DNA of 64,000 bases from Flavobacteria bacterium MS024-3C (GCA_000173115.1 ABVW01000005.1:26517-90516), one strand, 5' to 3'. Counted from the stretch's first letter, positions 17,305 through 26,315 are shown. The notes: generated by a model from the sequence alone, not told the origin. Numbers and translations are program-made.

Positions 17305-18063
17305 ATGGAAGAATGGTACCACTATTTGTTATTAGTAGTTGTTGGTTTTACAGTTGGGTTTGTAAATACCATGGCTGGAGGAGGATCTTTGTTGTCTCTT
17401 CCAGTGTTAATTTTTTTGGGTTTGCCTCCCTCAGTGGCCAATGGTACCAATAGGGTAGCCATAGTGATTCAAACTGCCTTGGGAACCGCTGGATTTAAGA
17501 GTAAAGGGGTGTCTACCTATCCTTTTAATATGTATTTGGCAGTAACTGCTTTTATAGGCTCCATAATAGGGGCTAATATTGCCGTAGATATTAAGGGAGA
17601 GACTTTTAATAAGATTTTAGCTATTATTATGGTGGCAGTGGTACTCATTATACTTTTCAAGCCTAAAATGAATACAAAAGACCTTGAGGAGCGACTCAAG
17701 GGAAAATATTTGATTTATGCTATGATTGGTTTTTTCTTTTTTGGTATTTACGGCGGTTTTATCAATGCTGGATTGGGTTTTTTAATGATGATATTTTTAA
17801 ACGGTGTAAACCGACTGAGCTTGGTAAAAACCAATATGACCAAGGTTTCCGTTGTTTGTCTCTATACCATAGCCGCATTGGCCGTATTTGCTTATAATGA
17901 CAAGGTAGATTGGCTCATTGGTGGAGTACTTGCTGTAGGTAATGGAACAGGTGCCTGGGTGGCGTCTAGGTATTCAGTAAAAAAAGGCGATGGATTTATT
18001 AAAAAGTTCATGGTCGCTATGATAGTCATTATGGCTATTAAACTTTGGTTCTTTAATACTTAA
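17305..18063 (+). CDS. TSUP family (TauE/SafE) membrane transporter 2
   Basis: 252 residues with about seven to eight membrane helices. The repeated family motif is seen as GFVNTMAGGGSLLSLP near residue 14 and GGFINAGLGFLMM near 150. It probably exports or imports a sulfur oxyanion or organosulfonate across the inner membrane. It resembles TSUP gene 1 only in family features and is shorter, so this is not a recent duplication. It is followed 17 bases later by the nitroreductase gene and is probably co-transcribed with it. Confidence 0.9.
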   Translation: MEEWYHYLLLVVVGFTVGFVNTMAGGGSLLSLPVLIFLGLPPSVANGTNRVAIVIQTALGTAGFKSKGVSTYPFNMYLAVTAFIGSIIGANIAVDIKGETFNKILAIIMVAVVLIILFKPKMNTKDLEERLKGKYLIYAMIGFFFFGIYGGFINAGLGFLMMIFLNGVNRLSLVKTNMTKVSVVCLYTIAALAVFAYNDKVDWLIGGVLAVGNGTGAWVASRYSVKKGDGFIKKFMVAMIVIMAIKLWFFNT

Positions 18064-18080
18064 ATAACATATAAATCCCT

Positions 18081-18713
18081 ATGAATAATATATTAGATGC
18101 TTTAGAATGGCGATACGCTGTCAAAAAATTTGACGATAAAGCAAGCTTAACAGAGCAGCAAATTCTTGAAGTTAAGAAAGTGTTTAACCTAAGCGCTAGT
18201 TCTTATGGTTTACAGCCCTATAAAATGATTGTAGTTCAAAATCCTGAGTTAAAAGAAAAACTAGTCCCTGCTAGTTTCGGTCAGCAACAAATTTCACAGT
18301 CTGCAGCAATACTTGTTTTTGCTGTTAGAACAGATTTTGGCATGGATTATATTGACCAATTTTTTAAGGATATGTCTACAAAAAGACAGATACCATTGGA
18401 AAATTTAGAGGGATATAAAAACTTTATGAAGGGATCTTTTGCCAATAAATCTGAGGATGAAATTTCATCTTGGGCAACCAAGCAGGTATATTTGACCATG
18501 GGACATATGCTAGCTTCTCTAGCTGCCCTTCAAATAGACGCTTGTCCTATGGAAGGTTTAGACCCACAAGCTTATGATAAAATATTGGATTTAGATGCGA
18601 AACAACTTAAAACTATTGTAGCTATGCCAATAGGGGTGAGAGCGCCTGACGACGCTTCAGCTACTGCGCTAAAAGTGCGTAAAGACTTGTCAGATATAAT
18701 TATTGACCTTTAA
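18081..18713 (+). CDS. NAD(P)H-dependent nitroreductase family oxidoreductase
   Basis: 210 residues, the usual size of the FMN-binding nitroreductase family (NfsB type). The N-terminal ALEWRYAVKKFDD, the SSYGLQPYKMIVV segment near residue 42 and the C-terminal GVRAPDD match the family pattern for FMN and substrate contact. Such enzymes form homodimers in the cytoplasm and reduce quinones, nitro compounds or flavins with NAD(P)H. It follows TSUP gene 2 by 17 bases and converges with ribB. Confidence 0.92.
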   Translation: MNNILDALEWRYAVKKFDDKASLTEQQILEVKKVFNLSASSYGLQPYKMIVVQNPELKEKLVPASFGQQQISQSAAILVFAVRTDFGMDYIDQFFKDMSTKRQIPLENLEGYKNFMKGSFANKSEDEISSWATKQVYLTMGHMLASLAALQIDACPMEGLDPQAYDKILDLDAKQLKTIVAMPIGVRAPDDASATALKVRKDLSDIIIDL

Positions 18714-18729
18714 GTAAAAGCTGTTTTAT

Positions 18730-19860
18730 TTAGTACCCTATATAGTCTACAATTTCTAATCCATAGCCTACCATTCCAACCCTTTTGGTTTGTTGGGCAT
18801 TGGATAGCAGTTTAATCTTGGATATATTTAAGTCGTGTAAGATTTGGGCACCCACTCCGTAATCTTTACTGTCCATATCTATTGGTGGGGCCTCTAAAAT
18901 CCCTTTGGCCTGGTTTTCCTTTAATTGACCTAGTCTAGACACTAAATTTAAGACAGAGGACTCTTGGTTAATGAAAACCACAGCACCTTTTTCTGCTTGG
19001 TTAATGGCCTTAAACATTCGGTCCAATTTTTGGTCAGGATTATTAGTCAGTGTACCTAGAATGTCGTTGTTTATTAAGCTTGAGTTAATTCTGGTGAGAA
19101 TGGGTTCTTCTTTTTTCCAACTTCCTTTTGTAAGTGCTATATGCACTTGTTTGTTGGTTGTTTGTTCATAAGCTCTTACCCTAAATTCTCCAAAACGGGT
19201 TTGTATGTCAAAATCCTCCTTTTTTTCTATCAGACTGTCGTGTTCCATTCGGTAAGCGACTAAGTCTTCAATAGAAACAATTTTAAGATCGAACTTTTTA
19301 GCTACTTTTAAAAGCTGTGGCAGTCTTGCCATGGTCCCGTCTTCATTCATGATTTCTACGATAACTCCTGCAGGTGAAAAGCCTCCTAATCTAGCAAAAT
19401 CAATAGCAGCCTCTGTATGGCCTGTTCGTCTAAGTACCCCTCCTTCTTTGGCTACTAAAGGAAATATATGCCCTGGTTTAGACAGGTCATTGGGTTTGGT
19501 TTTTTTATCTGTTAGTGCTTTGATAGTTTTAGCCCTGTCAGCGGCAGAAATTCCTGTAGTGACTCCATGCCCTTTTAAATCTACTGAAACCGTAAAGGCA
19601 GTCTCCAGCGGATCTGTATTATTTTGTACCATACGGTGTAGGGATAGGGATTCGCATCGGCGCTCCGTGAGGGGCGCACATATAAGTCCCCTGCCATGTG
19701 TGGCCATGAAATTGATCATGTCTGGTGTAACTGCTTCTGCTGCGGCTAAAAAATCTCCTTCATTTTCTCTATTCTCGTCATCTACAACGATAATTATTTT
19801 TCCAGCTTTTATATCTGCAATGGCACTTTCAATAGTATCTAAGGCGCTATTCTCTTTCAT
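18730..19860 (-). CDS. ribB: 3,4-dihydroxy-2-butanone-4-phosphate synthase with degenerate GTP cyclohydrolase II half
   Basis: 376 residues with the length of a RibBA fusion. The N-terminal half (about 1-205) is an intact DHBP synthase with VDDENRENEGDF, the HGRGLICAPL segment and RTGHTEAAID. It makes the four-carbon unit of riboflavin from ribulose 5-phosphate. The C-terminal half follows the cyclohydrolase II fold by length and by its ending (GYGLEIV). However, the zinc ligands of the HSECxTGD...CDC motif are absent, and the EGRxIG motif is replaced by NQESSVLN. I infer that only the DHBP reaction remains. It is the last gene of the ftsK-lolA-lptF/G-ribB run, 1 base after the permease stop. 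Confidence 0.92.
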   Translation of the reverse strand: MKENSALDTIESAIADIKAGKIIIVVDDENRENEGDFLAAAEAVTPDMINFMATHGRGLICAPLTERRCESLSLHRMVQNNTDPLETAFTVSVDLKGHGVTTGISAADRAKTIKALTDKKTKPNDLSKPGHIFPLVAKEGGVLRRTGHTEAAIDFARLGGFSPAGVIVEIMNEDGTMARLPQLLKVAKKFDLKIVSIEDLVAYRMEHDSLIEKKEDFDIQTRFGEFRVRAYEQTTNKQVHIALTKGSWKKEEPILTRINSSLINNDILGTLTNNPDQKLDRMFKAINQAEKGAVVFINQESSVLNLVSRLGQLKENQAKGILEAPPIDMDSKDYGVGAQILHDLNISKIKLLSNAQQTKRVGMVGYGLEIVDYIGY

Positions 19861-19861
19861 C

Positions 19862-21319
19862 TTACTTTCTTTTTCTAACGAATATATTTTTGAAGAAATC
19901 TATTATGCTTCCGAATTGGACCATCCCTTTGTCTTCTGTGGCTCTTTTAGTCAAGAATATCCCTAAAGGAAGCATGACTAGGGTAGGGATCCATGCGCCA
20001 AAAAATGGAGATATATTTCCTTCTTTGGCGTAATTATAGGTGAATACTCCGAGGAAGTAATAGGTTAAAAATAATACAATAGCTATAACCATTGGGAGTC
20101 CTAACCCTCCTTTTCTAATAATAGCTCCTAAGGGTGCCCCTACAAAAAATAAGACAATGCAGGAGAGTGCAAGGGCGTATTTTTTATGTAATGATAGGGC
20201 GTGCATATTGTAAATTTTATACCTGATTAATAGTTCTTTGCGTTTTGTTTGAATGGTAAGTGCAGACATGGTGATTGTATTAATCGCCTCAGATATTATT
20301 TGAGTACCTTGTACGGGAGTGAATTTTGCTAATACATTGTCTATAGTAGGTAAACTGTCTAATGGCATAGCTGCAAAAGCAGAATCTTTGGGTGTTTCTA
20401 AGGCAATAGTTCTCAGTTGAATCCCCATTCTTTCTGTGATATTTTTTGACAATGCCTCCACAATAACTGCATTATTGTTTGTGATGGAATCCATGTCTCT
20501 TCTGAGCTCAATGACATTTTTCATCTTATCACTATTTCCTTCCGTTTGCTCATCCATGTCTACCATATTGAGCTCGGTAAGGTCTATATTGATGGTGTAT
20601 GTTTCGAAATTAGAGACTGCATATGGATGTTTTTGATGGTTTTTACTTGTCGTGACACTCAGACTTTCATAGTAGTGTCCATCTTTTAAAACAAGTTTAA
20701 TGAGATTACTGTTTTCTGAACTGAGTAATTCGCCCTCTTTTGCTTTAATTACAGTGGTATTGATCTGATTATCAGTTTTTTTATGTATGGTCACATCGCG
20801 TAAGTATCGGTCATTTTCTCCATACTTTTCTTGTACAAGAATAGTCATGCCTGTGCCTTCAAACTCACTAAATAGTCCCTCGGCAATGGCTACAGCAGGT
20901 TTTACTTTAGCAATATTTTTTTTAAGACTATAGGATTTAAGCTCAGCCGCAGGAATGATTCTGTCTGCAAAATAGAAAGTGACTAAGCCTAAAACACTAA
21001 CTAATACTATGAGTGTTCTCATAGATCTTTGTAGGGATATTCCAGAGGCTTTCATGGCGGCAAACTCATAATGCTCTGCAAAGGTTCCAAAAGTTAAAAT
21101 AGAAGATAAAAGTACTGTTAAGGGAAGTACTTTCTCTGTTAGATTTGGTAGGAGGTAAAAAATAAATTTTCCAATAATGACTAGATCCAAGCCTTTTCCT
21201 GCTAAATTATCTATATACAACCAAATGGATTGGAAGATGAATATAAACATCAGTATCACAAAAGCACTTAGAAAGTTGTACACAAACCTAGTGAGTATGT
21301 ATCTGTCTAGAATTCTCAC
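19862..21319 (-). CDS. LptF/LptG family lipopolysaccharide export permease
   Basis: 485 residues. The N-terminal MRILDRYILTRFVYNFL opening, helices near 15-35 and 55-75, a large periplasmic beta-rich region (about 125-360) and three C-terminal helices (about 385-470) are the LptF/G plan. The family forms the membrane part of the LptB2FG transporter that extracts lipopolysaccharide from the inner membrane. By eye I cannot say whether it is LptF or LptG. Its start overlaps the lolA stop by 4 bases. A 1-base gap to ribB follows. Confidence 0.92.
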   Translation of the reverse strand: MRILDRYILTRFVYNFLSAFVILMFIFIFQSIWLYIDNLAGKGLDLVIIGKFIFYLLPNLTEKVLPLTVLLSSILTFGTFAEHYEFAAMKASGISLQRSMRTLIVLVSVLGLVTFYFADRIIPAAELKSYSLKKNIAKVKPAVAIAEGLFSEFEGTGMTILVQEKYGENDRYLRDVTIHKKTDNQINTTVIKAKEGELLSSENSNLIKLVLKDGHYYESLSVTTSKNHQKHPYAVSNFETYTINIDLTELNMVDMDEQTEGNSDKMKNVIELRRDMDSITNNNAVIVEALSKNITERMGIQLRTIALETPKDSAFAAMPLDSLPTIDNVLAKFTPVQGTQIISEAINTITMSALTIQTKRKELLIRYKIYNMHALSLHKKYALALSCIVLFFVGAPLGAIIRKGGLGLPMVIAIVLFLTYYFLGVFTYNYAKEGNISPFFGAWIPTLVMLPLGIFLTKRATEDKGMVQFGSIIDFFKNIFVRKRK

Positions 21320-21948
21320 TCTTTTATGATGTAGTAACCTAAGTCAATATATTTTTTCTCCTCAAAAGAAAAAAGATTTGGAGCTAAGTTTGTGTTGGTT
21401 TCGTATTTCGTAATAGTGATTGTAGTTTGGGTACCGTTTTTACCTGTTTCAATGACTTTATACACTTCCTTTTTTTGGTTGTCAATCCCGAGTAATATAT
21501 AGGCAATATCTGAGCTACTATCAATTGGAACGAGTTTTATGTATTGAATTTTTCTATTTCCAATATTTTGAGCAATGTCCCACTGAAAGCGATAGCCTTC
21601 GTTGTAAAAATTCAATATTTTTGCAGGATTCATTTCTGATCCTGCATTTTCATTGGAGACTATAGTGACCTCTTCATTTTCCGGTACAATAGTATAGGTA
21701 TTTTTGGTGTCATTTAGTTGAATAATACCCAAATATTCGAACCGGTATTTTTCTCCTTTGAGCTGAACCTTTCCTGAAGTTTCTTGGTTTATATTGGCCT
21801 CTGCGTTAAAAAGAGTGTAATTAAACTGAAGACTAATATTTTCTTGTGCCAGTAGCTTGTCTGAAACTTCTTTCAGTAATACCTTGGAGGCATCTTGTGA
21901 CCAAGCGAATGAGCAAATACTGATTAATAGTAAAAATATCTTATTCAT
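21316..21948 (-). CDS. lolA: LolA-like outer membrane lipoprotein carrier protein
   Basis: About 210 residues from ATG 21948 (MNKIFLLLISICSFAWSQ, a typical signal peptide). An ATG at 21963 would add five charged residues. The mature part is the LolA fold, a periplasmic beta-barrel-like cup that ferries lipoproteins from the inner to the outer membrane. The segment VQLKGEKYRFEY near residue 60 fits the family. It overlaps the end of ftsK by 8 bases (23 with the upstream start) and the permease start by 4, so the three genes are tightly coupled. Confidence 0.88.
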   Translation of the reverse strand: MNKIFLLLISICSFAWSQDASKVLLKEVSDKLLAQENISLQFNYTLFNAEANINQETSGKVQLKGEKYRFEYLGIIQLNDTKNTYTIVPENEEVTIVSNENAGSEMNPAKILNFYNEGYRFQWDIAQNIGNRKIQYIKLVPIDSSSDIAYILLGIDNQKKEVYKVIETGKNGTQTTITITKYETNTNLAPNLFSFEEKKYIDLGYYIIKE

Positions 21949-24385
21949 TTTTTTGGATTTCATTGTCTAATAATTGTTGTAAACCAATCAGGTCTTGAAT
22001 GAGTACTTGTCTCGCTTTACTTCCTTCGAATGGGCCTACAATTCCAGCAGCTTCCAATTGATCTACTATTCTGCCCGCCCTGTTGTAGCCTAATTTTAAT
22101 TTTCTCTGGATGAGTGAAGCAGATCCTTGTTGGGCAATCACAATAACTTCTGCTGCTTCCCTAAACATGGCATCTCTTTCGGAAATATTATAATCTACTG
22201 TACTTGATCCTTCTTCGCCAACATATTCGGGTAGTAAGTACGCTTCTGGATAAGCTCTTTGAGAACCTATGAAATCTGTGATTTTTTCTACTTCGGGGGT
22301 GTCCACAAAAGCACACTGTATTCTGGTGACATCATTCCCTTGGGTATATAACATATCTCCACGACCAATCAGTTGGTCTGCTCCTTGGCTGTCCAAGATA
22401 GTTCTGGAGTCTATTTTTGAAGTTACCCTAAAGGCTATTCTTGCTGGGAAATTGGCCTTTATAATTCCCGTAATAACGTTTACAGAGGGCCTTTGGGTGG
22501 CCACAATAAGGTGAATTCCAATGGCTCTTGCCAACTGTGCCAAACGCGCAATAGGGGTTTCTACTTCTTTTCCTGCCGTCATAATTAAATCTGCAAATTC
22601 GTCTATGACAAGTACTATATAGGGTAGGAATTTATGGCCATCGTTTGGATTGAGTTTCCTGGCTTTAAATTTAGTGTTGTATTCTTTAATATTACGCACC
22701 ATAGCGATTTTGAGCAACTCATAGCGGTTGTCCATCTCAATACAAAGAGAGTTTAACGTATGAATTACTTTGGTATTGTCTGTTATTATAGCGTCTTCTA
22801 CATCTGGAAGCTTGGCCAAATAATGCCTTTCAATCTTATTAAATAGGGTGAGTTCTACTTTTTTAGGGTCTACTAATACAAATTTCACCTCTGCAGGGTG
22901 TTTTTTATAAAGCAGTGAGGTGAGTACGGCGTTTAATCCAACAGATTTTCCTTGACCTGTTGCTCCAGCCATTAGCATATGGGGCATTTTGGCTAAATCT
23001 ACTACAAAGGTTTCGTTTGAAATGGTTTTTCCAAAAGCGATGGGCAATTCCATGGCGGCATTTTGAAATTTAGCAGAGGCTATTACAGAACGCATTGAAA
23101 CGGTAGTTGGATTTTTGTTAGGCACTTCAATACCTATAGTTCCTTTACCAGGTATAGGAGCTATAATTCTAATCCCTAATGCTGCTAAAGATAGGGCAAT
23201 GTCGTCTTCTAAGTTTTTAATTTTAGAAATTCTAACACCCGCTTCAGGAACTATTTCATACAGTGTCACCGTGGGTCCTATGGTCGCTTTAATCTGGGCA
23301 ATTCCAATATTATAATTCTTAAGGGTCTCTACAATTTTAACCTTGTTTTCTTCTAATTCTTCTTCATTTATAGTAATTCCTGTCTCTCCTCCGTGTTTTT
23401 CTAATAGATCTAGGGAAGGAAATTTATAGTTAGAAAGTTCTAGGGTAGGGTCAAAGGCCCCAAAGTCTTTGAGCAATTGGTTGGATAAATTGTCTGTGCT
23501 TTCTTCTTCCTCATCAATAGCGGCTACTTCAATTTCTAAATTTTCAGGAGCTGAAGCGGACGGTTTTTCTTTTTTAGTGGAAATATCTGATATAGAGAAC
23601 TCTTTTTCAATGGTATCTAAAGCGGGTTTTACTGCTATATTTTCTGCAGTAGCAGTTTCATCAATTCTGCCTGATTCCTCTTGCTCATCGCTTTCTTCCA
23701 TCAGTTTTTGTAATGGAGTTGGCTCATTTATATCTGATCTGTGGGTATAAGGATCTATTATATTGTTTTCAGTTTCCGCTTCATTCACCATAGGTGTGGG
23801 CTTAAAACGGGCAAAAAACCTTCCTAAGGATTGTGGGTTAAAATTAAATACCCTCACAATAAAAATGATAAAAAAGATGGAAAGTGACAATGTAAGTCCA
23901 GTACTGCCAATATAATCTAAAGCAATATCTTTTATTTCAAATCCCATGACACCGCCAAAAATGGGATAGGTATCTGCAGCGAATCCTAATGTGATACTTA
24001 TAAAGAGAGCGGAATACAATCCCCAAAACCAAATCTTATAAAGCGATTTTTTTGGTAGACTTAAAAAGATGTAAAACCCACTGATACAGACCAAACTAGA
24101 TAAAACCAGGGCACTTAGCCCTAATCCTTTATACACAAAAAAATAACCCAGTGCTGCACCTAATTTATTAAGGGCATTCTTTGCGGCTACTTCTCGGTCA
24201 AGAAAAGCGCTCAAGACGCTTTGGTCTTCTTGCCAATGGTTTAAAAAGGAAATAAAAGAAATAGACAATGATAAACCAATGACCAAAATAGCAAAGCCAA
24301 TAATGACTTTATTTTTTTTTGAAATCTCAAGCTTTAATTTAGGAGTGCTTTTCTTATGTAGGTGGTCACTTGCCTTTTTAGCCAT
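21941..24385 (-). CDS. ftsK: DNA translocase FtsK
   Basis: 814 residues. Four N-terminal membrane helices (about 28-48, 80-100, 110-135 and 160-180) anchor it at the division septum. A charged linker (about 190-330) follows, and then the RecA-like motor with Walker A GATGQGKS near residue 473 and the Walker B aspartate in VIDEFADL. The C-terminal gamma domain (about 745-800) contains the winged-helix signature IQRKLKLGYNRAGRIVDQLE that reads KOPS-type sites. FtsK pumps chromosome ends through the closing septum and triggers dimer resolution. It lies 19 bases after tpx. Confidence 0.96.
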   Translation of the reverse strand: MAKKASDHLHKKSTPKLKLEISKKNKVIIGFAILVIGLSLSISFISFLNHWQEDQSVLSAFLDREVAAKNALNKLGAALGYFFVYKGLGLSALVLSSLVCISGFYIFLSLPKKSLYKIWFWGLYSALFISITLGFAADTYPIFGGVMGFEIKDIALDYIGSTGLTLSLSIFFIIFIVRVFNFNPQSLGRFFARFKPTPMVNEAETENNIIDPYTHRSDINEPTPLQKLMEESDEQEESGRIDETATAENIAVKPALDTIEKEFSISDISTKKEKPSASAPENLEIEVAAIDEEEESTDNLSNQLLKDFGAFDPTLELSNYKFPSLDLLEKHGGETGITINEEELEENKVKIVETLKNYNIGIAQIKATIGPTVTLYEIVPEAGVRISKIKNLEDDIALSLAALGIRIIAPIPGKGTIGIEVPNKNPTTVSMRSVIASAKFQNAAMELPIAFGKTISNETFVVDLAKMPHMLMAGATGQGKSVGLNAVLTSLLYKKHPAEVKFVLVDPKKVELTLFNKIERHYLAKLPDVEDAIITDNTKVIHTLNSLCIEMDNRYELLKIAMVRNIKEYNTKFKARKLNPNDGHKFLPYIVLVIDEFADLIMTAGKEVETPIARLAQLARAIGIHLIVATQRPSVNVITGIIKANFPARIAFRVTSKIDSRTILDSQGADQLIGRGDMLYTQGNDVTRIQCAFVDTPEVEKITDFIGSQRAYPEAYLLPEYVGEEGSSTVDYNISERDAMFREAAEVIVIAQQGSASLIQRKLKLGYNRAGRIVDQLEAAGIVGPFEGSKARQVLIQDLIGLQQLLDNEIQKNE

Positions 24386-24404
24386 TGTAGGGTGGTTACT
24401 ATTT

Positions 24405-24902
24405 TTAAAGTACAGCTAGGGCTGCTTCGTAGTTAGGCTCATCTACAATTTCATTGACTTGTTCTGTGTAGATTACTTTTCCATTGGTGTCAATAACAAC
24501 TACAGCCCTTGAATGTAATGGCGCTAAAGGTCCTTCAGTGAAACTTAGTCCGTAGTCACCACCAAATTTTCCTGTTTTAAAATCTGACAGGTTTACTACA
24601 TTTTCTAATCCTTCTGCACCACAAAACCTGGCTTGGGCAAATGGAAGGTCTTTAGAAATACATAGAACAACCGTATTGTCCTTAGCAGCACCCATTTTAT
24701 TTAAAGATCTTACAGATTGAGCACAGGTCCCCGTATCTATACTTGGAAAAATATTAAGAATGATGTTCTTACCGCTAAAATCATTTAATGACTTATCAGA
24801 TAAGTCAGATGCAGTCAGTGAAAAATCTGGTGCATTGCTTCCTACCGTTGGAAGCGTGCCTATAGTTTGTAATGGAGTTCCTTTTAAGTGTACAGTTGCC
24901 AT
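24405..24902 (-). CDS. tpx: Thiol peroxidase Tpx (atypical 2-Cys peroxiredoxin)
   Basis: 165 residues. The peroxidatic cysteine is C60 in DTGTCAQSV and the resolving cysteine is C94 in ARFCGAEG, the spacing of the Tpx class. The protein reduces hydrogen peroxide and alkyl hydroperoxides, using thioredoxin as reductant, in the cytoplasm. The N-terminus VHLKGTPLQTIG and FSLTASDLSDKSL are family signatures. It lies just upstream of ftsK on the same strand and close to another thioredoxin and peroxiredoxin. Confidence 0.96.
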   Translation of the reverse strand: MATVHLKGTPLQTIGTLPTVGSNAPDFSLTASDLSDKSLNDFSGKNIILNIFPSIDTGTCAQSVRSLNKMGAAKDNTVVLCISKDLPFAQARFCGAEGLENVVNLSDFKTGKFGGDYGLSFTEGPLAPLHSRAVVVIDTNGKVIYTEQVNEIVDEPNYEAALAVL

Positions 24903-24951
24903 AAGTGAAATTTTAGTCTATAAAAATACGCTATTTGGAGAAGACCAAAAA

Positions 24952-24976
24952 AAAAATCTCCAATTAGGAGATTTTT
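24952..24976 (-). terminator. Rho-independent terminator after the thioredoxin/small-protein pair
   Basis: Stem AAAAATCTCC / GGAGATTTTT with a 5-base loop, followed by more T on the minus strand. It separates the 25029-25581 gene pair from tpx. Confidence 0.8.
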
Positions 24977-25028
24977 AATTGATTAAAGGAAATTTACGGT
25001 CCTTTTCTATCATTGATTCCTTAGAATA

Positions 25029-25286
25029 TTATTTATCTATAGCGCCTAAGACCCTTTTCATGAAGTTGTTTAAAGCCTCTTTTTTAGGGGTACCCGCAGT
25101 AATAGTTTTTTGTACCTCCACTGCGCCATAAAGGTTTGAAATCAATTCTCCTATAAGGTCTAATTCTTCATCTTTTAACGAAGAAATTTCAGAAATTGAT
25201 TCAAGGGTTTCAATGGTTTCCTCTAGATAATCAACATCATTTTCTTCAACAAAAGAAAGCAAATGTTTAATGACTGGCAACTTCAT
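25029..25286 (-). CDS. Small acidic protein of unknown function (DUF6952-like)
   Basis: 85 residues, predicted all-helical and acidic in the N-terminal half (ENDVDYLEETIETLESISE). There is no cysteine, signal peptide or membrane segment. It resembles the small Bacteroidota family I know as DUF6952; that is from memory and should be checked. Its first 20 bases overlap the end of the thioredoxin gene, so translation is probably coupled. The position behind thioredoxin and peroxiredoxin suggests a role in the thiol stress response, but no function is known to me. Confidence 0.8.
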   Translation of the reverse strand: MKLPVIKHLLSFVEENDVDYLEETIETLESISEISSLKDEELDLIGELISNLYGAVEVQKTITAGTPKKEALNNFMKRVLGAIDK

Positions 25287-25581
25287 TGACTAGTGTTTTA
25301 AGAACTTCGTATTTATTGGTTTGTACTTGGTTTAAAAGGGCCCCACCCGAAAAAGCAGCAAAGGTAGGCAGGTTGTCTACTTGGGCTAACTTTCTAGATT
25401 CAGGAAATTTTTCAGCATCGGCCATAACGAATGTTATGGCTTCATTTTCCTGAGCCTCTTTTTTGAATTTTGGTTTCATGATCCTGCAATTACCACACCA
25501 AGTAGCACTGTATTGAACCATTACCTTAGGATTTTGGGCAATTATTTCTGCTAGATTGTCTTGTTCTAATTCTACCACCAT
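25267..25581 (-). CDS. Thioredoxin family protein
   Basis: 104 residues, a single thioredoxin domain with the active site WCGNC (C29, C32). This is a variant of the usual WCGPC. The cis-proline loop NLPTFAAF is present near residue 75. No signal peptide, so it is cytoplasmic. It is likely the reductant for the neighbouring peroxiredoxin or Tpx. It lies 60 bases downstream of the peroxiredoxin gene, with a hairpin between, and overlaps the small downstream gene by 20 bases. Confidence 0.92.
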   Translation of the reverse strand: MVVELEQDNLAEIIAQNPKVMVQYSATWCGNCRIMKPKFKKEAQENEAITFVMADAEKFPESRKLAQVDNLPTFAAFSGGALLNQVQTNKYEVLKTLVNEVASH

Positions 25582-25606
25582 CTTAAAATTATTTAATGAG
25601 ATTAAA

Positions 25607-25624
25607 GCGGGGCTATTGCCCCGC
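25607..25624 (-). terminator. GC-rich hairpin between peroxiredoxin and thioredoxin genes
   Basis: Perfect stem GCGGGGC / GCCCCGC with a TATT loop, 18 bases after the peroxiredoxin stop. The T tract behind it is short (TTTAAT), so it may only partly terminate or may protect mRNA ends. Confidence 0.6.
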
Positions 25625-25641
25625 CTAAATTTATTTAAGGC

Positions 25642-26280
25642 TTAGTGAGAAGCTAAATAATTTGCTACACCGTCTCTATTTGCAGACATAGCCTCTTTTC
25701 CTTCTTCCCAATTGGCAGGACATACTTCTCCATTTTTCTGAACGTGTGCGTAAGCATCTATTAAACGGATGAATTCTTGTACATTTCTACCAAGAGGCAT
25801 GTGGTTTATTCCTTCGTGAAAAACAGTTCCTTCTTCATCGATTAGATAAGTGGCTCTGTAGGTAACATTGTCTCCCTCTAAAAGTACCACGCCTGAGTTT
25901 TCATCGTATTGTTGTTCTGTAGCATCTAATATGTCTAAAACAGCAGATAAATTTCTGTTGCTGTCTGCTACTAAAGGATAGGTTACTCCTTCAATACCAC
26001 CGTTGTCTTTTGGAGTGTTTAACCAAGCAAAATGAACTTCTGCAGTATCACAAGAGGCACCAATAACCATAGTGTTTCTTTTTTCAAAATCTGCAAGTGC
26101 ATCTTGAAATGCGTGTAATTCTGTTGGACATACAAATGTGAAGTCCTTTGGATACCAGAATAATAATACTTTTTTGTTGTTCTTTTGGGCTTCCTCTAAA
26201 ATATTAATTTTAAAGGTGTCACCCATTTCATTCATTGCGTTTACGCTTAAATTTGGAAATTTTTTTCCTACAAAGGCCAT
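25642..26280 (-). CDS. 2-Cys peroxiredoxin (AhpC/Prx1 type)
   Basis: 212 residues from ATG 26280 (MAFVGKKFPNL). The frame is open to 26310, but those residues do not belong to the fold and the promoter lies there. The peroxidatic cysteine is C51 in FTFVCPTEL and the resolving cysteine C187 in GEVCPANW, the typical 2-Cys arrangement with a C-terminal tail. It detoxifies hydrogen peroxide and organic hydroperoxides in the cytoplasm. The thioredoxin gene follows at 60 bases and may be its electron donor. No ahpF is in the window. Confidence 0.95.
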   Translation of the reverse strand: MAFVGKKFPNLSVNAMNEMGDTFKINILEEAQKNNKKVLLFWYPKDFTFVCPTELHAFQDALADFEKRNTMVIGASCDTAEVHFAWLNTPKDNGGIEGVTYPLVADSNRNLSAVLDILDATEQQYDENSGVVLLEGDNVTYRATYLIDEEGTVFHEGINHMPLGRNVQEFIRLIDAYAHVQKNGEVCPANWEEGKEAMSANRDGVANYLASH

Positions 26281-26307
26281 AGTTAATTGTTTTGTTATTT
26301 GATGCTG

Positions 26308-26315
26308 CAAAAGTA
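26308..26315 (-). promoter_or_regulatory. -7 promoter element of the peroxiredoxin gene
   Basis: TACTTTTG on the minus strand matches TAnnTTTG. It predicts a start about 20 bases before the ATG at 26280. No clear TTTG partner was found. Confidence 0.5.

Noticed and set aside
16156..18063. Recent tandem duplication of TSUP genes
   Set aside because: The two proteins differ in length and sequence outside the family glycine motifs.
22269..23750. Plus-strand open frames within ftsK
   Set aside because: Low-complexity serine-rich translations with no initiation signals; shadows of ftsK.
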